Source: Endotrypanum monterogeii | Lineage: Eukaryota; Euglenozoa; Kinetoplastea; Trypanosomatida; Trypanosomatidae | Assembly (NCBI GenBank): GCA_000333855.2 | Contig: CM007318.1 | Span: 1,414,205-1,478,204, forward strand | Length of the DNA: 64,000 nucleotides | Reading direction: 5' to 3' | Part shown: in pieces, positions 29,485 through 38,945 of the stretch | Layout of the letters: every line of letters begins with the position of its first letter | Position numbering within the stretch: the first letter of the stretch is position 1 | The notes under the pieces: generated by a model | Database searches by the model: none | Told to the model about the DNA's origin: nothing | The model's input: the letters and a program-made list of their open reading frames with translations, nothing else | Program-made: the position numbers and the translations under genes

Positions 29485-32214
29485 ATGCGTTCGGGGTTTG
29501 TGGGCATCTATAATCAAGGTAGCACGTGCTATCTGAACTCAGTTATACAGGCATTGTATCACATCCCTGCGTTTCGGACGCAGATATTTAACCTTCGGGA
29601 TGTGGAGCAGGGGTCCGTCGCTCTTGCACTACGCGATATTTTCGCGCAACTGGAGATGCGCAACCGTAATATCACCACAACAGAGCTGACAAAAGCATTT
29701 GGCTGGTCAGCGCAGGAGGCGGCGGTGCAGCACGACGTTCATGAGCTAATGCAGCAGCTCTTCGACAGTCTAGAAACGACCCTAAAGGAAACACCGCAGA
29801 AGAATATGATCCGCGACCTCTTTGGGGGACTGATGATTTATCGCTCTCGTGCGGTGGACGGGGTCGAATACGTTTCGGACCGCCTCGAAGACTTTTATGA
29901 CGTGGAGCTGGTGGTACAGAACAAGCAAAACATCGAGGAGTCACTTCGAGAGTTCTCTTCCGGGGAGCGTATTGATGGAGTGCTCGTAGAGCTGACCCCT
30001 GGTGCCGCCCCGACACCGCACACAATCGAGCGCAGCCAGTATTTTCTTGATTGCCCTAAAGTGCTTCTAGTACATCCCAACCGTGTAGCATTTGATATGG
30101 AAACATATGAACTCGTGACGCTGCGTAATGTCTGGAGCTTCGACTCCAACTTATCGCTGACAAGCTTTGTTGTTGATGACGAAACGCTGAAGCTGGACAT
30201 GGAAAGTCAGGAAAAATGGAAAACTATTAGCCACCACACTCACCTTGGCGCGAACTACACGCTGCGCTCGATCCTTACGCACGCCGGCGATGCAAATATC
30301 GGACACTATTATGTATATGTTAACTTCAGTGGTGAGTGGGTCCGCTTCAATGACGAGGTGGTGGAGGCGGCGACGGAGGAAGAGGTTCGCAAGTCCGCCT
30401 TTGGCGGACAAGCCACCCAATCGCGCTACCGTCTTTTCGACAACGAGCGTGCGTCACTGCTCGTCTACGTAAACGATGACATCAAAGAAAGACTTCTGGA
30501 GGAGACTCCTCCACCCAGCGCTATCCTCGACTTGGGCCGACACATTCAGGAGGCAACATCCAAGAAGGAGGAAACACGGAAGATAAATTTCTACCTATGC
30601 GACCAGTCCGTCGTCGACGTTCTCGATGGAGTGTACGAATCGTCCAGTAGGCTGCAGCGCGAGATGTCTGTGCGCTTCCTGCCTGGTCAGGGTGAGACTC
30701 TCGCTCTTATCAATGCTGCGGCACAAGAGCTGCATGTAGCACCAGGGCAAATTCGGGTCTTTGGTCGTGACCACCAAGGGTTTTTCCCCTGGCCTCTTAG
30801 CGGTCTGGCTAGCAACTCGCAAGACTCCTCTTACTACTGCGCCATATTCGTCGATGTCTTACCGGCGGCGGTGGCGGCTGAGCAGGGGGCAGAAGAGGAT
30901 GCTGCGGTTGCCACAACCAATGCCGAGCCATTCATTGCGTTTCTCCGTAATGTTGAATTGCCAGACGACCGCAACGTTCCTGTCATCATCGTTCGCTCTA
31001 TTGCGGAACTGCAAGCACGAGTACCGCATGATGCTGTGGTCTACGATAACCGCGGCGGGCCGCAGTACCTGCGTGCTATCACCACAACCGACCAGGTGCT
31101 GTGTGGTGCCAATCTTATTTATACACACCATCGATCATCCAACGAAGCGGTACGCGCCTATCTTCAACAGCGCCAGATCGTTCGCACCAAAGTTTTCCTT
31201 TACAACGACTACACCGGCGAGCAGATGGAGCTGTTCGAAATCCAAATATTAGACTCAACCCCGTACCCAACTTTGCAGATGGGGCTCTTCAAGATGCTGA
31301 CGGAATCCAAGAAGCTCGAACCCGCGCCGCCATCTCACAATTATCTCGCCTTTTTCAAGGGGAACGACAAAGGCAGCTACGCTTTCGCTATGCCCTTGGC
31401 GGACTCTTTCTCCATTGACTGGAATAGATACAACCATACGTTACAGGATGTGTGGGGCTACGTGCGGCGCGAACACAAAATTGTCATGACTGTGCTTCCG
31501 ATGCCACTCGAGACCATCGATCTACGCATTCTTGTAACCTTCAACGGAGGATACAGGAACATGCCGCACGTGTACGTTCCGCTGAATAATGGCCCTATTA
31601 CGTTTCGCAGGCTGATCGAGTTGTTGCTCGATCAGCTTGGAGCTCGTCTGCAGGCAGAGGCCGCTTCAGCTTACAGACAGCAACTCATCGGAAACGGGAG
31701 ACGCCTGCGGCTTCTGCGAGTTCGGCGCGGCGAGTTGTTGGAGGTAGTTCAAGAATTGGACACTCCAATTAGCCACGATTCACGCGACGACATTGTGCTG
31801 GACAAGCTCACCCCGGCGCCCCCCGAATTCATACTCATCAACGTTCTTTTCTGCCGCCGTCGCTCCGGCGAGTACTATTTCGGTCTCCCCACGAACATCT
31901 TGGTGAAAAATTCCTTTGAGGAGCAGGGTGATGCGTTGCTGCGGCGCATCATCAAAAAGCTGAGCTATCCTGATGAAGAGGAGGCGTTGAAAAAGTGGAT
32001 TCTGTGCGTGATGAATCTCAAGTCCCGCAAGACACGTACCGCCAGCAAGAAAGAAGTCTTGGCAGACCTTGTGAAAGGGGTTGGTGGTTCGCCATTCGTG
32101 TTCGTTGTCGACCGTCCGCAGTGTCTTTATCTCGACGGCGTGGAGGAAGAGGAGCACCGCCCAGAGTCGATTGTTATCAAGTCGACATCGAAAACCGATC
32201 TCTCCGCGATTTAG
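29485..32214 (+). CDS. Ubiquitin carboxyl-terminal hydrolase, USP7-like
   Basis: Cysteine deubiquitinase of 909 residues. The USP catalytic domain begins almost at the N-terminus: the Cys box GIYNQGSTCYLNSVIQALYH has nucleophile Cys15. The His box reads LTHAGDANIGHYYVYVNF with His274, and Asp290 follows in VRFNDEVV. The large C-terminal part (about 345-909) resembles the ubiquitin-like repeats of USP7, for example IDLRILVTFNGGYRNMPHVY. Human USP7 carries a TRAF/MATH domain before the catalytic domain; here none is present because the protein starts at the catalytic domain. The frame upstream to 29434 opens only by TTG. All catalytic residues are intact. The closest described kinetoplastid protein known to me is the USP7-like Vdu1 of Trypanosoma brucei; that orthology is inference. 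Confidence 0.9.
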   Translation: MRSGFVGIYNQGSTCYLNSVIQALYHIPAFRTQIFNLRDVEQGSVALALRDIFAQLEMRNRNITTTELTKAFGWSAQEAAVQHDVHELMQQLFDSLETTLKETPQKNMIRDLFGGLMIYRSRAVDGVEYVSDRLEDFYDVELVVQNKQNIEESLREFSSGERIDGVLVELTPGAAPTPHTIERSQYFLDCPKVLLVHPNRVAFDMETYELVTLRNVWSFDSNLSLTSFVVDDETLKLDMESQEKWKTISHHTHLGANYTLRSILTHAGDANIGHYYVYVNFSGEWVRFNDEVVEAATEEEVRKSAFGGQATQSRYRLFDNERASLLVYVNDDIKERLLEETPPPSAILDLGRHIQEATSKKEETRKINFYLCDQSVVDVLDGVYESSSRLQREMSVRFLPGQGETLALINAAAQELHVAPGQIRVFGRDHQGFFPWPLSGLASNSQDSSYYCAIFVDVLPAAVAAEQGAEEDAAVATTNAEPFIAFLRNVELPDDRNVPVIIVRSIAELQARVPHDAVVYDNRGGPQYLRAITTTDQVLCGANLIYTHHRSSNEAVRAYLQQRQIVRTKVFLYNDYTGEQMELFEIQILDSTPYPTLQMGLFKMLTESKKLEPAPPSHNYLAFFKGNDKGSYAFAMPLADSFSIDWNRYNHTLQDVWGYVRREHKIVMTVLPMPLETIDLRILVTFNGGYRNMPHVYVPLNNGPITFRRLIELLLDQLGARLQAEAASAYRQQLIGNGRRLRLLRVRRGELLEVVQELDTPISHDSRDDIVLDKLTPAPPEFILINVLFCRRRSGEYYFGLPTNILVKNSFEEQGDALLRRIIKKLSYPDEEEALKKWILCVMNLKSRKTRTASKKEVLADLVKGVGGSPFVFVVDRPQCLYLDGVEEEEHRPESIVIKSTSKTDLSAI

Positions 32215-33101
32215 AGTCGCCACGCTTCTGGTGTGCGTTCCCGCGTTTATATATATATATATATCATTTTGTTGTAAGCATAACCCTCGCTCTCACGGAT
32301 CATTTCACGTCTTCTAGACATTGATTATCGCGCTGTGTTTCTGTATGTGTGATTTCGTACGAGTAGCTGATTGCTCGTTACAGAAATTCTATTACTATTG
32401 TGTTGTCGTAGGCTGTGTGGTGCTTGTATTCATATCATGTAGAGTCCACGGGGTTGCTAAGCTGCTTCTGCTCACCCCGTAAAATGCCGCTCTCCACGAC
32501 GTTTTCGGTGTCGACTCGAACCCGAAGGGAGATGGCCGTGGGGATGGTGCGGGCGAAGGGGCCTTGTCTCTGCCCTTCCTCCCCTCTTGCCTTTTATTTT
32601 CCCACTTGTTAGCGATCCGGGGCTACAAAAAATGTCGTAGTGACGAAAGTGCGTGTCACCACTGGTTCGTGTCTCGATGCAGGCAAAGAACGTCAGTAAG
32701 CCGCTTCTCTCTCTCAGGGTACTTTCTTGTACTTATTATTATGTATGCTTTGTATGGCTGTTGCCGGGGATGCTTCGGTGTGCTGATCGTGGTGTTGGAG
32801 CATAACATTCATTTTTTGAGCTATTTCTATTTTCTATGTTTATTTGATATCGTTTTCGGAGGATGAGCAAAACTAAATTTTTATTTTTGAGTATTCCCGT
32901 GTAGTTCAACCGCGTAGCTTTTCCCTGTAGCCGATTCCCTCTCTTCGGACAATCGCGGTGCTCCAGAGCTGGGAACCGGAAGGAGGAGCTGAGGAAAATG
33001 TGGAGCAGGGGGGTGCGAGGAGTGGGAAGGGATTCCGTACTCCCTCTTTCCTGATGACCTCTTGGAAAAAAATTATATATTTTTTTCTTCTTCCCTGAAC
33101 A

Positions 33102-33102
33102 G

Positions 33103-33130
<28 letters not shown>
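33102..33130. repeat. (GT)14 microsatellite
   Basis: Uninterrupted GT dinucleotides in the spacer upstream of DNAI7. Confidence 0.95.
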
Positions 33131-33133
<3 letters not shown>

Positions 33134-33682
33134 GGTTTATATACATGTCGTGTCAAGTCTCCACACCCGTTTTGATGTCGTGCGGGTGTCAGGCTCTCGT
33201 CTGCCGAACGTTCTTGTGCACCCCAACTCCACATTTCCCCTCTTGCTTTGAGGAAATACCTTCTTCTGTTGAATCTTCAGGATAGCCCCCGATAGGAGCA
33301 CAACTACTCCTCACACGGCAGGGGCCGAGACGAAGAAGAGATTGATGAAGGGTCGCTATGTGCACCCTGACGATATAGGAAGGCGGGGGAGGGGGGGGGG
33401 GGAGGGCGCGATGGCGCAACAGTTGCTCATCTATGCGCTCGGAATCACTTTTATACAAGCCATCGGGTGGTTTGTTAAGTCTGTCGCTTGGGTGTATCAA
33501 TGCAACAGATCCGCTAATTCTTATCAAAACGTGTTCACCTTTTTGCCTCCTCTCTTTTTTCTTGTTCGTGCCATTGCGTGCTGCAGAGCATTGCAGGGAA
33601 AAGTTATCCGTTGTCCTTGCCTTCATCAAAAAGTGATTCGTCTCCGCTTTCCCGTTTTGGCCCCTGCGCAATATCACTACAT

Positions 33683-33700
33683 CATTTTCTTCCCCTCTAG
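33683..33700 (+). promoter_or_regulatory. Trans-splice acceptor of DNAI7
   Basis: Pyrimidine tract ending in CTCTAG at 33695-33700, 51 bases before the ATG. A second C/T tract with AG near 33735 is an alternative. Confidence 0.6.
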
Positions 33701-33751
33701 CGCGACCATCACCGCACTGCTCTCTCTACCCCTCAGTCTGTCTCATCAAAG

Positions 33752-35821
33752 ATGCCTCCAAAGGCCAAGGCGGAGGGGCCAAAACCCAAGTCAAAAAAGG
33801 CGCTGGCGTTGCAAGCGGCAATTGACCAGTCCACAAAAGAGGCGCAGCACACATTCAAGCAGCACGAGCAGCTCCGCGCAAAGGCGGATCATGTCGAGAA
33901 AAATCATCGCGAACAGACCATCCTCGAAGCAACCGTGGCACGGGCTCGGCTGAAGGAGGAGAAAAAACGCCATCGTGCGGCAGTGGCAGAGCTGCAGACT
34001 GATGAAAAATTTACCTTTGCCACGTACCTCAAACATCAGCACTGGGAGAAGATATCGGAGGCGTCGCGATTGCCAAACGTGTACAACGAGGCAGACATCA
34101 ATGCGTTTCTAAGCAGCTGGAAAAGCCGTCAGGTAGAGAACGACTGGTACAAACCCGATACGGTCGTCATAGCTTCTCAATCATCAGGCGACGCAGAGGG
34201 AAGAAAGCTGCTTTTTATTCGTGGTGAGCAAGGAGTGCCACCACAGAAGCGTCAGGCTTCTGTGAAAGAGGAGCTTCTGCAGTGCTACGACGCCTACGAA
34301 CTGGCCGAGACTATCAAAGATGCCCGGGACAGCTGCAGCTCTCTGGGCACCATAGCGACATCCCCGAAAGGCGTCCCTTCGATTGCTGTATTGGAGAGTG
34401 TGTACCTTCAACTGCGCGCAACGTTCGATTTTGTATCAACTAATGTGCTGCGGTTTTATGATCAAATCATTGACAACGAAGGCGGCGAAACTGTAATGCA
34501 TACAGTGACCAGTACGAACCCAGTTATCAAATTCGGGTTGTGGGTGAAGACAAAAGACGTGACACGTAGCTTTACGTCTCTCGCTTTTCCAGATATCGAG
34601 GTGCGCCTCGACCCGAAAGCGAACTCAGTACCCAAGCTTCCAAAAATGTTGGGTCTCAGCAAAGAAAATATTGCTGTGCGTGCAGTGCAGCTGGCTTTTG
34701 ACCCGTATTCCTGCTACGTATCGCAGGCGAGACAGTACTACGCCCTCGACTGCACTATCAAGATCGACCTCCTCGTTTTCGAAGAGCGTCCACGGTATAA
34801 TGGAGACTGGCTCCTGCGTGGAGAGACACCTGAGACTCACAGGCTTCACGTTGAAGAGTACCCGCCGCGATCCTCCGAGGCCCGTGTAGAGGACCCAGCT
34901 CTGCGTATTTCTTTCGAGGTGCCAAACACGATTGTGATTCGACAGCCCAGCCTCTTCATTGGTCGGTGGAGTGAAGACACGCACCAGTGGGAGCCGTGCA
35001 GCGGGGCAACCCTCACTGCATCTTTTGGCGCGACTGCACGGGTCACAGAGAATCCGCGACGTGCCACCTTCGTCACCTCAGAGCTCTCCCAGTTCGCTGT
35101 CCTTCACGAAACGGTGTACGACGTCGTCTATGAAAGCTGGAGCCTCAAACCCTTCGATGGGAGCCGTATTCTTTTCACCCTGGAGGGTCGTCATCGCGGC
35201 GATGCAACGGATCGGGAGTTTCGGTTTTTGTTTGAGAATGCCAAATGTCGACTTTTGGCTCCTGACGACGAAGAGTTGGAGGCGCTGCGGACCGCGAGCT
35301 GGAGCCCAGCGGCACTGTTGCGAAAGCTGAAGCAAACTGGGTTCAACTTTTTGGTCCGTGACGAGGAAGCGCGGTTCTTAGATAAGGTCGTTCCCAAATC
35401 TCGCCAGCTCGAGGAGAAGGCGTACGCGGACATCGCCCAGTTCAGTCAGTATTTTACCATTGCCAGCTCGAAACACAATAGGCACGGCGAGGACGCGGAT
35501 ATGGCGCTATTTCGCGTCTCCAAGTCTTGGCTGCATCTCGAGGAAGAGGATGACACCTATGATATTCCCACCGGGTGCGAGCATTGGCACTCGGTGCGCT
35601 ACCGAACTGACGACTGCGTGCTAGCCTGCTTCACCGAGGAAAATCCGGTGACAAACCTAAACATACTGGAGGGCTCCGAAACTCATTTCAACCTCTACAG
35701 CCTCCTCGTTCCGATAGAGGGAGAGGAGGCGCTACGTGGGCAACTGCTTGGTACGAATTACCTTCTTCGTAGGAGTGTTTTAGAGTTTCTGCAGCTCGTC
35801 CGCCCACTGACATGGGGTTGA
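33752..35821 (+). CDS. DNAI7 / CASC1 (IC97) family axonemal protein
   Basis: Axonemal protein of 689 residues; in Chlamydomonas the homologue (IC97/FAP94) is tied to the inner-arm dynein I1. The N-terminus is lysine-rich (MPPKAKAEGPKPKSKKALAL) and followed by a charged coiled coil of about 20-90 (RARLKEEKKRHRAAVAELQ). The CASC1 N-terminal domain follows with WEKISEASRLPNVYNEADIN and the segment LSSWKSRQVENDWYKP. The middle holds VHTVTSTN-type and SLAFPDIEVRLDPKANSVP segments and the tail is beta-rich. Length and order fit the family. It should act in the flagellum with dynein arms; CFAP46, another axonemal gene, lies 10 kb downstream, though neighbours in kinetoplastid units are not functionally linked as a rule. 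Confidence 0.85.
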   Translation: MPPKAKAEGPKPKSKKALALQAAIDQSTKEAQHTFKQHEQLRAKADHVEKNHREQTILEATVARARLKEEKKRHRAAVAELQTDEKFTFATYLKHQHWEKISEASRLPNVYNEADINAFLSSWKSRQVENDWYKPDTVVIASQSSGDAEGRKLLFIRGEQGVPPQKRQASVKEELLQCYDAYELAETIKDARDSCSSLGTIATSPKGVPSIAVLESVYLQLRATFDFVSTNVLRFYDQIIDNEGGETVMHTVTSTNPVIKFGLWVKTKDVTRSFTSLAFPDIEVRLDPKANSVPKLPKMLGLSKENIAVRAVQLAFDPYSCYVSQARQYYALDCTIKIDLLVFEERPRYNGDWLLRGETPETHRLHVEEYPPRSSEARVEDPALRISFEVPNTIVIRQPSLFIGRWSEDTHQWEPCSGATLTASFGATARVTENPRRATFVTSELSQFAVLHETVYDVVYESWSLKPFDGSRILFTLEGRHRGDATDREFRFLFENAKCRLLAPDDEELEALRTASWSPAALLRKLKQTGFNFLVRDEEARFLDKVVPKSRQLEEKAYADIAQFSQYFTIASSKHNRHGEDADMALFRVSKSWLHLEEEDDTYDIPTGCEHWHSVRYRTDDCVLACFTEENPVTNLNILEGSETHFNLYSLLVPIEGEEALRGQLLGTNYLLRRSVLEFLQLVRPLTWG

Positions 35822-36714
35822 AGTTTGAAAGAGTGGAGCCTTGGTAGGCGTAGCACTGGCGCCTCGAGCAAAGGGGTGTCGTTGTCTTGTGATACTCTAC
35901 TTCGTAGGACACGGATGAGTGCACTGTGGCGTAATTGCCATAGCACAAGGAGTATATATATATATATATATATAAGGAAAAGCAACGTCGATCGTAGCTC
36001 CTGCTCGTTTGTTATCCTGAGTGCATGTAAATTAGCACATTGGTGAGGGCGGAGGGAGAAATCGCCCTCCCCATGCCGATCTGGAAGATCGACGGACGTG
36101 GCCAAGTGGACTAAAAAAAGAAAAGAATTGCGCAGTACACCAGCCAAGCACTGAGACCGCTGACGGTCTCGCAATAGCGGCTCAACTCGTCTCCTCTTGA
36201 CGTCGTTCCCCCCCCCCCCAAAAAAAAAAAAGACGCTTCGTATATTAAAGAGAGTTAGCCAATATGCTATCCGGAGTGGCGTACAGGGGAGAAAATGGAG
36301 GGGAGAGAACGCGCACATAGTGAAAATGGTGTAGATGACCTTCATTGGTATCACAACAGTAAGCGGTTGCTATGTTTTTTTTTTTTGGATGGTGCAGTGC
36401 CATAACCGAATGGCACCTGGTGTTTCGAAAGAATATTGAGTGATGCCAGTCTCAGACACACAGGCGCTCCTGAACTTGGTCGATGGAACCATATATTTCG
36501 TTCTGCTCTTCCCCGTATGCTTTTTTTCTTGCCCGTTTCTTCTTGTCGTAACTCTCTCACTTTTCTCTATATGTAACTGCGCCTTTTTCTGTACGATTGC
36601 CGACTGCGGGGGCGAGGGGTGGGGCGGGGCTTCTTCACATTTCTGCACTCTCTCGAGTGCCGAGGCTGAGGCGTAGTCTTCTTTTTATCACCGGCACTTC
36701 CATTCGTAGCCGAG
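35822..36714. other. Spacer before J-domain gene
   Basis: Includes an AT tract at 35953-35974, a C-run plus A-run at 36210-36231, T-run 36375-36386 and a pyrimidine tract near 36676-36702 whose first AG (36708-36709) is a likely splice acceptor five bases before the ATG. Confidence 0.65.
35953..35974. repeat. (TA)11 microsatellite
   Basis: Uninterrupted TA tract about 130 bases after the DNAI7 stop. Confidence 0.95.
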
Positions 36715-37512
36715 ATGTTTCGTCATAGCATAGCTCGTCGTGTGTACGAGCGATTTGAGGGCCATGTGTCCGGTGACAAAGGCCACATGACATTGCAGCA
36801 GGCGTGCACCATCTTCGGCTACCAGCTGGATGAGGAGTGGACGAAAAGCGATATCAAAAAGCGTTTTCAAATGTTGGCGCTGCGATTTCACCCCGACAAC
36901 GGTGGCACGGGGGAACAGTTCCAGGCCCTAAAGGAGGCGCAGCTGCTTCTGCTGTCGCATCGTCACGACCGTGGCGCTGATAGCGATTCAGTGGGGGCAA
37001 AAACGAAGGGCGGTGTCGGTGGGATCAACTTCCGACGCATGAATTACGATAATCTCACGAACACGATTCATCGGCAGACGGCAGACAACCCCGAATACCG
37101 CTCCTTCGGCTTGCAGGACTTTGTCTTCTTTTTCGTTTTCATAATGTTGGTGGGGATGTATTACTTGTACAGGACATACACTACTCAGATGCAGGTGCTT
37201 CGGAGTCGTTGGAGCTATTCTGAGGACCAAATTCGCGCAGACTACGAGGGAAAGTCGCCATCTCAAGGGTTATGGCATCCGTGGATGGCAGACGTAGAGA
37301 CGCGAGACCGTATGGACGATATCGCGATTCTTCAGGGAAGCGTCAGGCGAGAGATGATTGATAAGAAACGAAGGGAGGCGCCGCCAGTGTACGCGCCGTG
37401 GCAGTCGGGTGGACCGTTTGCGCATCACAGAGCCCCAACACAGACATCGCAGGTGGCCGAAGACGTGAATGCAACTACCAGTACCAGTCCTGCATCGATG
37501 CAAGAAGGGTAA
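36715..37512 (+). CDS. J-domain (DnaJ-like) protein with one membrane segment
   Basis: J-domain co-chaperone of 265 residues that should stimulate an Hsp70. The J domain is near residues 20-85, with ACTIFGYQLDEEWTKSDIKK, the diagnostic His59-Pro60-Asp61 tripeptide in LRFHPDNGGTG and the following FQALKEAQ. An Arg-rich N-terminus (MFRHSIARRVYERF) suggests mitochondrial targeting. One hydrophobic helix lies at about 137-158 (FVFFFVFIMLVGMYYLYRTY), followed by a soluble tail of about 100 residues. The order J domain, then transmembrane segment, then tail differs from Pam18/Tim14, where the membrane segment comes first. So it is a J-protein of unclear class, probably membrane-anchored. The HPD motif is intact. 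Confidence 0.88.
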   Translation: MFRHSIARRVYERFEGHVSGDKGHMTLQQACTIFGYQLDEEWTKSDIKKRFQMLALRFHPDNGGTGEQFQALKEAQLLLLSHRHDRGADSDSVGAKTKGGVGGINFRRMNYDNLTNTIHRQTADNPEYRSFGLQDFVFFFVFIMLVGMYYLYRTYTTQMQVLRSRWSYSEDQIRADYEGKSPSQGLWHPWMADVETRDRMDDIAILQGSVRREMIDKKRREAPPVYAPWQSGGPFAHHRAPTQTSQVAEDVNATTSTSPASMQEG

Positions 37513-38530
37513 ATAGTTGGATTTCGTTGATCAACAACGCGGCGTTCTCTTCATCCACTTATCCTAGAAGTAGGAGGTACGCTGGAGGCTTCACAAGGTT
37601 ATCTGGCACTTGACACGAAATACAAAAGGTTCAAGGACAAGAAAACCCCCTATGCTGTTGCTGTCGTCGTTTCTGGTGTTTTGTGCATGTACATATGTGT
37701 GGGTGTATGCTCAATACAGTTGCTGCAGGAGCACCGCAAGCAGGTCGGCGATGCACGATTGCCTTCAGTCTTCATTCTTCCTTTCGAGTGCTTAAAAAAA
37801 AAAGTGAATGTGTTTCCGAAGGATTTTTTTTTCAGAGCCGCGGATGTGTACATCGTTCTCCTCACGTGCCATCAAGCGCTTCTTCGTGGTATTTTCGCTT
37901 TCTTACCACCTTGTCTGCCTCTCTCTCTTCCTTTTTTTTTTTGTGTTTTTCGTGGTTCGTATGTTTGATACGTTTAAGGCGTATTCTTGTTGGCTTTCGG
38001 GGTCGCTGAGGTTTCTCATCGCCACGTAGACTGCTTCTGAGTGGAAATGCGAGGTCATGTGGGGGAGGGGGGGATTCGGAAGGTGGCGTAGTGAGGGAGA
38101 GAGGAAAAGCAAGGACAATGGTTTGTGCTCGACTCATCTTTTTTTAGTCTTGCTGCATCCCACGCAGAGGGCGGTGGTAGACGCTTCGGGCTCGTGGAAC
38201 ACCCAGAATTTTTCCCTCCTCCCCTCCCTGCGCCAGGTCTTTCCTGGCGTCGCCACCTCACTTCGTCACCCCCACTTTGCTTTGTGTTACCTTTTTTTTC
38301 TGGCTCATATAATTCATCCGCCGACACAGAACAACAGGAGGAGCTGCTTTAGGACCAGAGACGACAGCGTTGCACACACAATAGGTATCAGTAAGTTTCT
38401 GCCTCGCTTGTCAGATATCCCTCTCTAGGGGGGAGGGGTTAAGGGAGTTTTTTTTTTTTTTGATTCCTGTCGCTCAAGTGTAGCTGCATCCGCTCTCATT
38501 TCCAGTGGGCGCTTTTCTTCGGTCTACGGA

Positions 38531-38812
38531 ATGATAGCAACCAACGTGAGTGCTATGACAAGACGAAGAGGAACGGATATTTCAGTCCTTTTTACGAGAC
38601 CCTTCTGCGTATCTTCAGTATCTCCCCTCCTTTTGATTCCTTACCCCTCTCTGCTACTGCTCATTATGAGGCTGGCGGCTGCATTGTGTAGAGATGTCCT
38701 TGTGATTGTGTTCTCTTCCGTACTCATCACAACAGTCTTTCGCGGTTTCTGTCGATTCCGCAGACTCTCACAGTACGCACGCTTTAGCGACTCTGAAAGA
38801 CGGATAATATAG
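38531..38812 (+). CDS. Possible small membrane protein (93 residues)
   Basis: Weak candidate. It is the first ATG after a T14 tract and AG at 38477-38478. The frame encodes two hydrophobic stretches (PLLLIPYPSLLLLIMRLAAA and DVLVIVFSSVLITTVF) followed by a basic end (FRRLSQ). A separate acceptor at 38912-38913 serves the next gene, so a distinct message is possible. No family is recognised and chance hydrophobicity of T-rich DNA is a real alternative. Confidence 0.2.
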   Translation: MIATNVSAMTRRRGTDISVLFTRPFCVSSVSPLLLIPYPSLLLLIMRLAAALCRDVLVIVFSSVLITTVFRGFCRFRRLSQYARFSDSERRII

Positions 38813-38902
38813 AACGATATTCCTCTGTGCGCTGTGGGATTTCATCTTCGTCGTCATACGCGGGTACACCAATTCGGTACTGCGAGGACAACACATCTGA
38901 TA

Positions 38903-38913
38903 TCTTTTTACAG
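38903..38913 (+). promoter_or_regulatory. Trans-splice acceptor of GRIP-domain gene
   Basis: TCTTTTTACAG ends with AG at 38912-38913, giving a 5' UTR of about 32 bases before the ATG at 38946. Confidence 0.6.
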
Positions 38914-38945
38914 ATTCGCAGCGTGCTAGCTCTGACAAATTTCGG

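Larger units (their letters stand above)
32215..33751. other. Spacer between USP7-like and DNAI7
   Basis: Holds short AT (32249-32264) and GT (33102-33130) tracts, a G-run near 33390-33401 and C/T-rich sequence. A frame at 33342-33953 overlaps the start of DNAI7 in another register and is rejected. Confidence 0.65.
37513..38945. other. Spacer before GRIP protein
   Basis: Contains A-run 37795-37803, T-runs near 37929 and at 38448-38461, and two acceptor-like signals: AG at 38477-38478 and AG at 38912-38913. A 93-codon frame between them is listed separately as a weak candidate. Confidence 0.6.

Noticed and set aside
33342..33953. 203-codon open frame before and over the DNAI7 start
   Set aside because: It opens by TTG, passes a G-run and overlaps the clear DNAI7 gene in another register, ending in Arg-rich nonsense.
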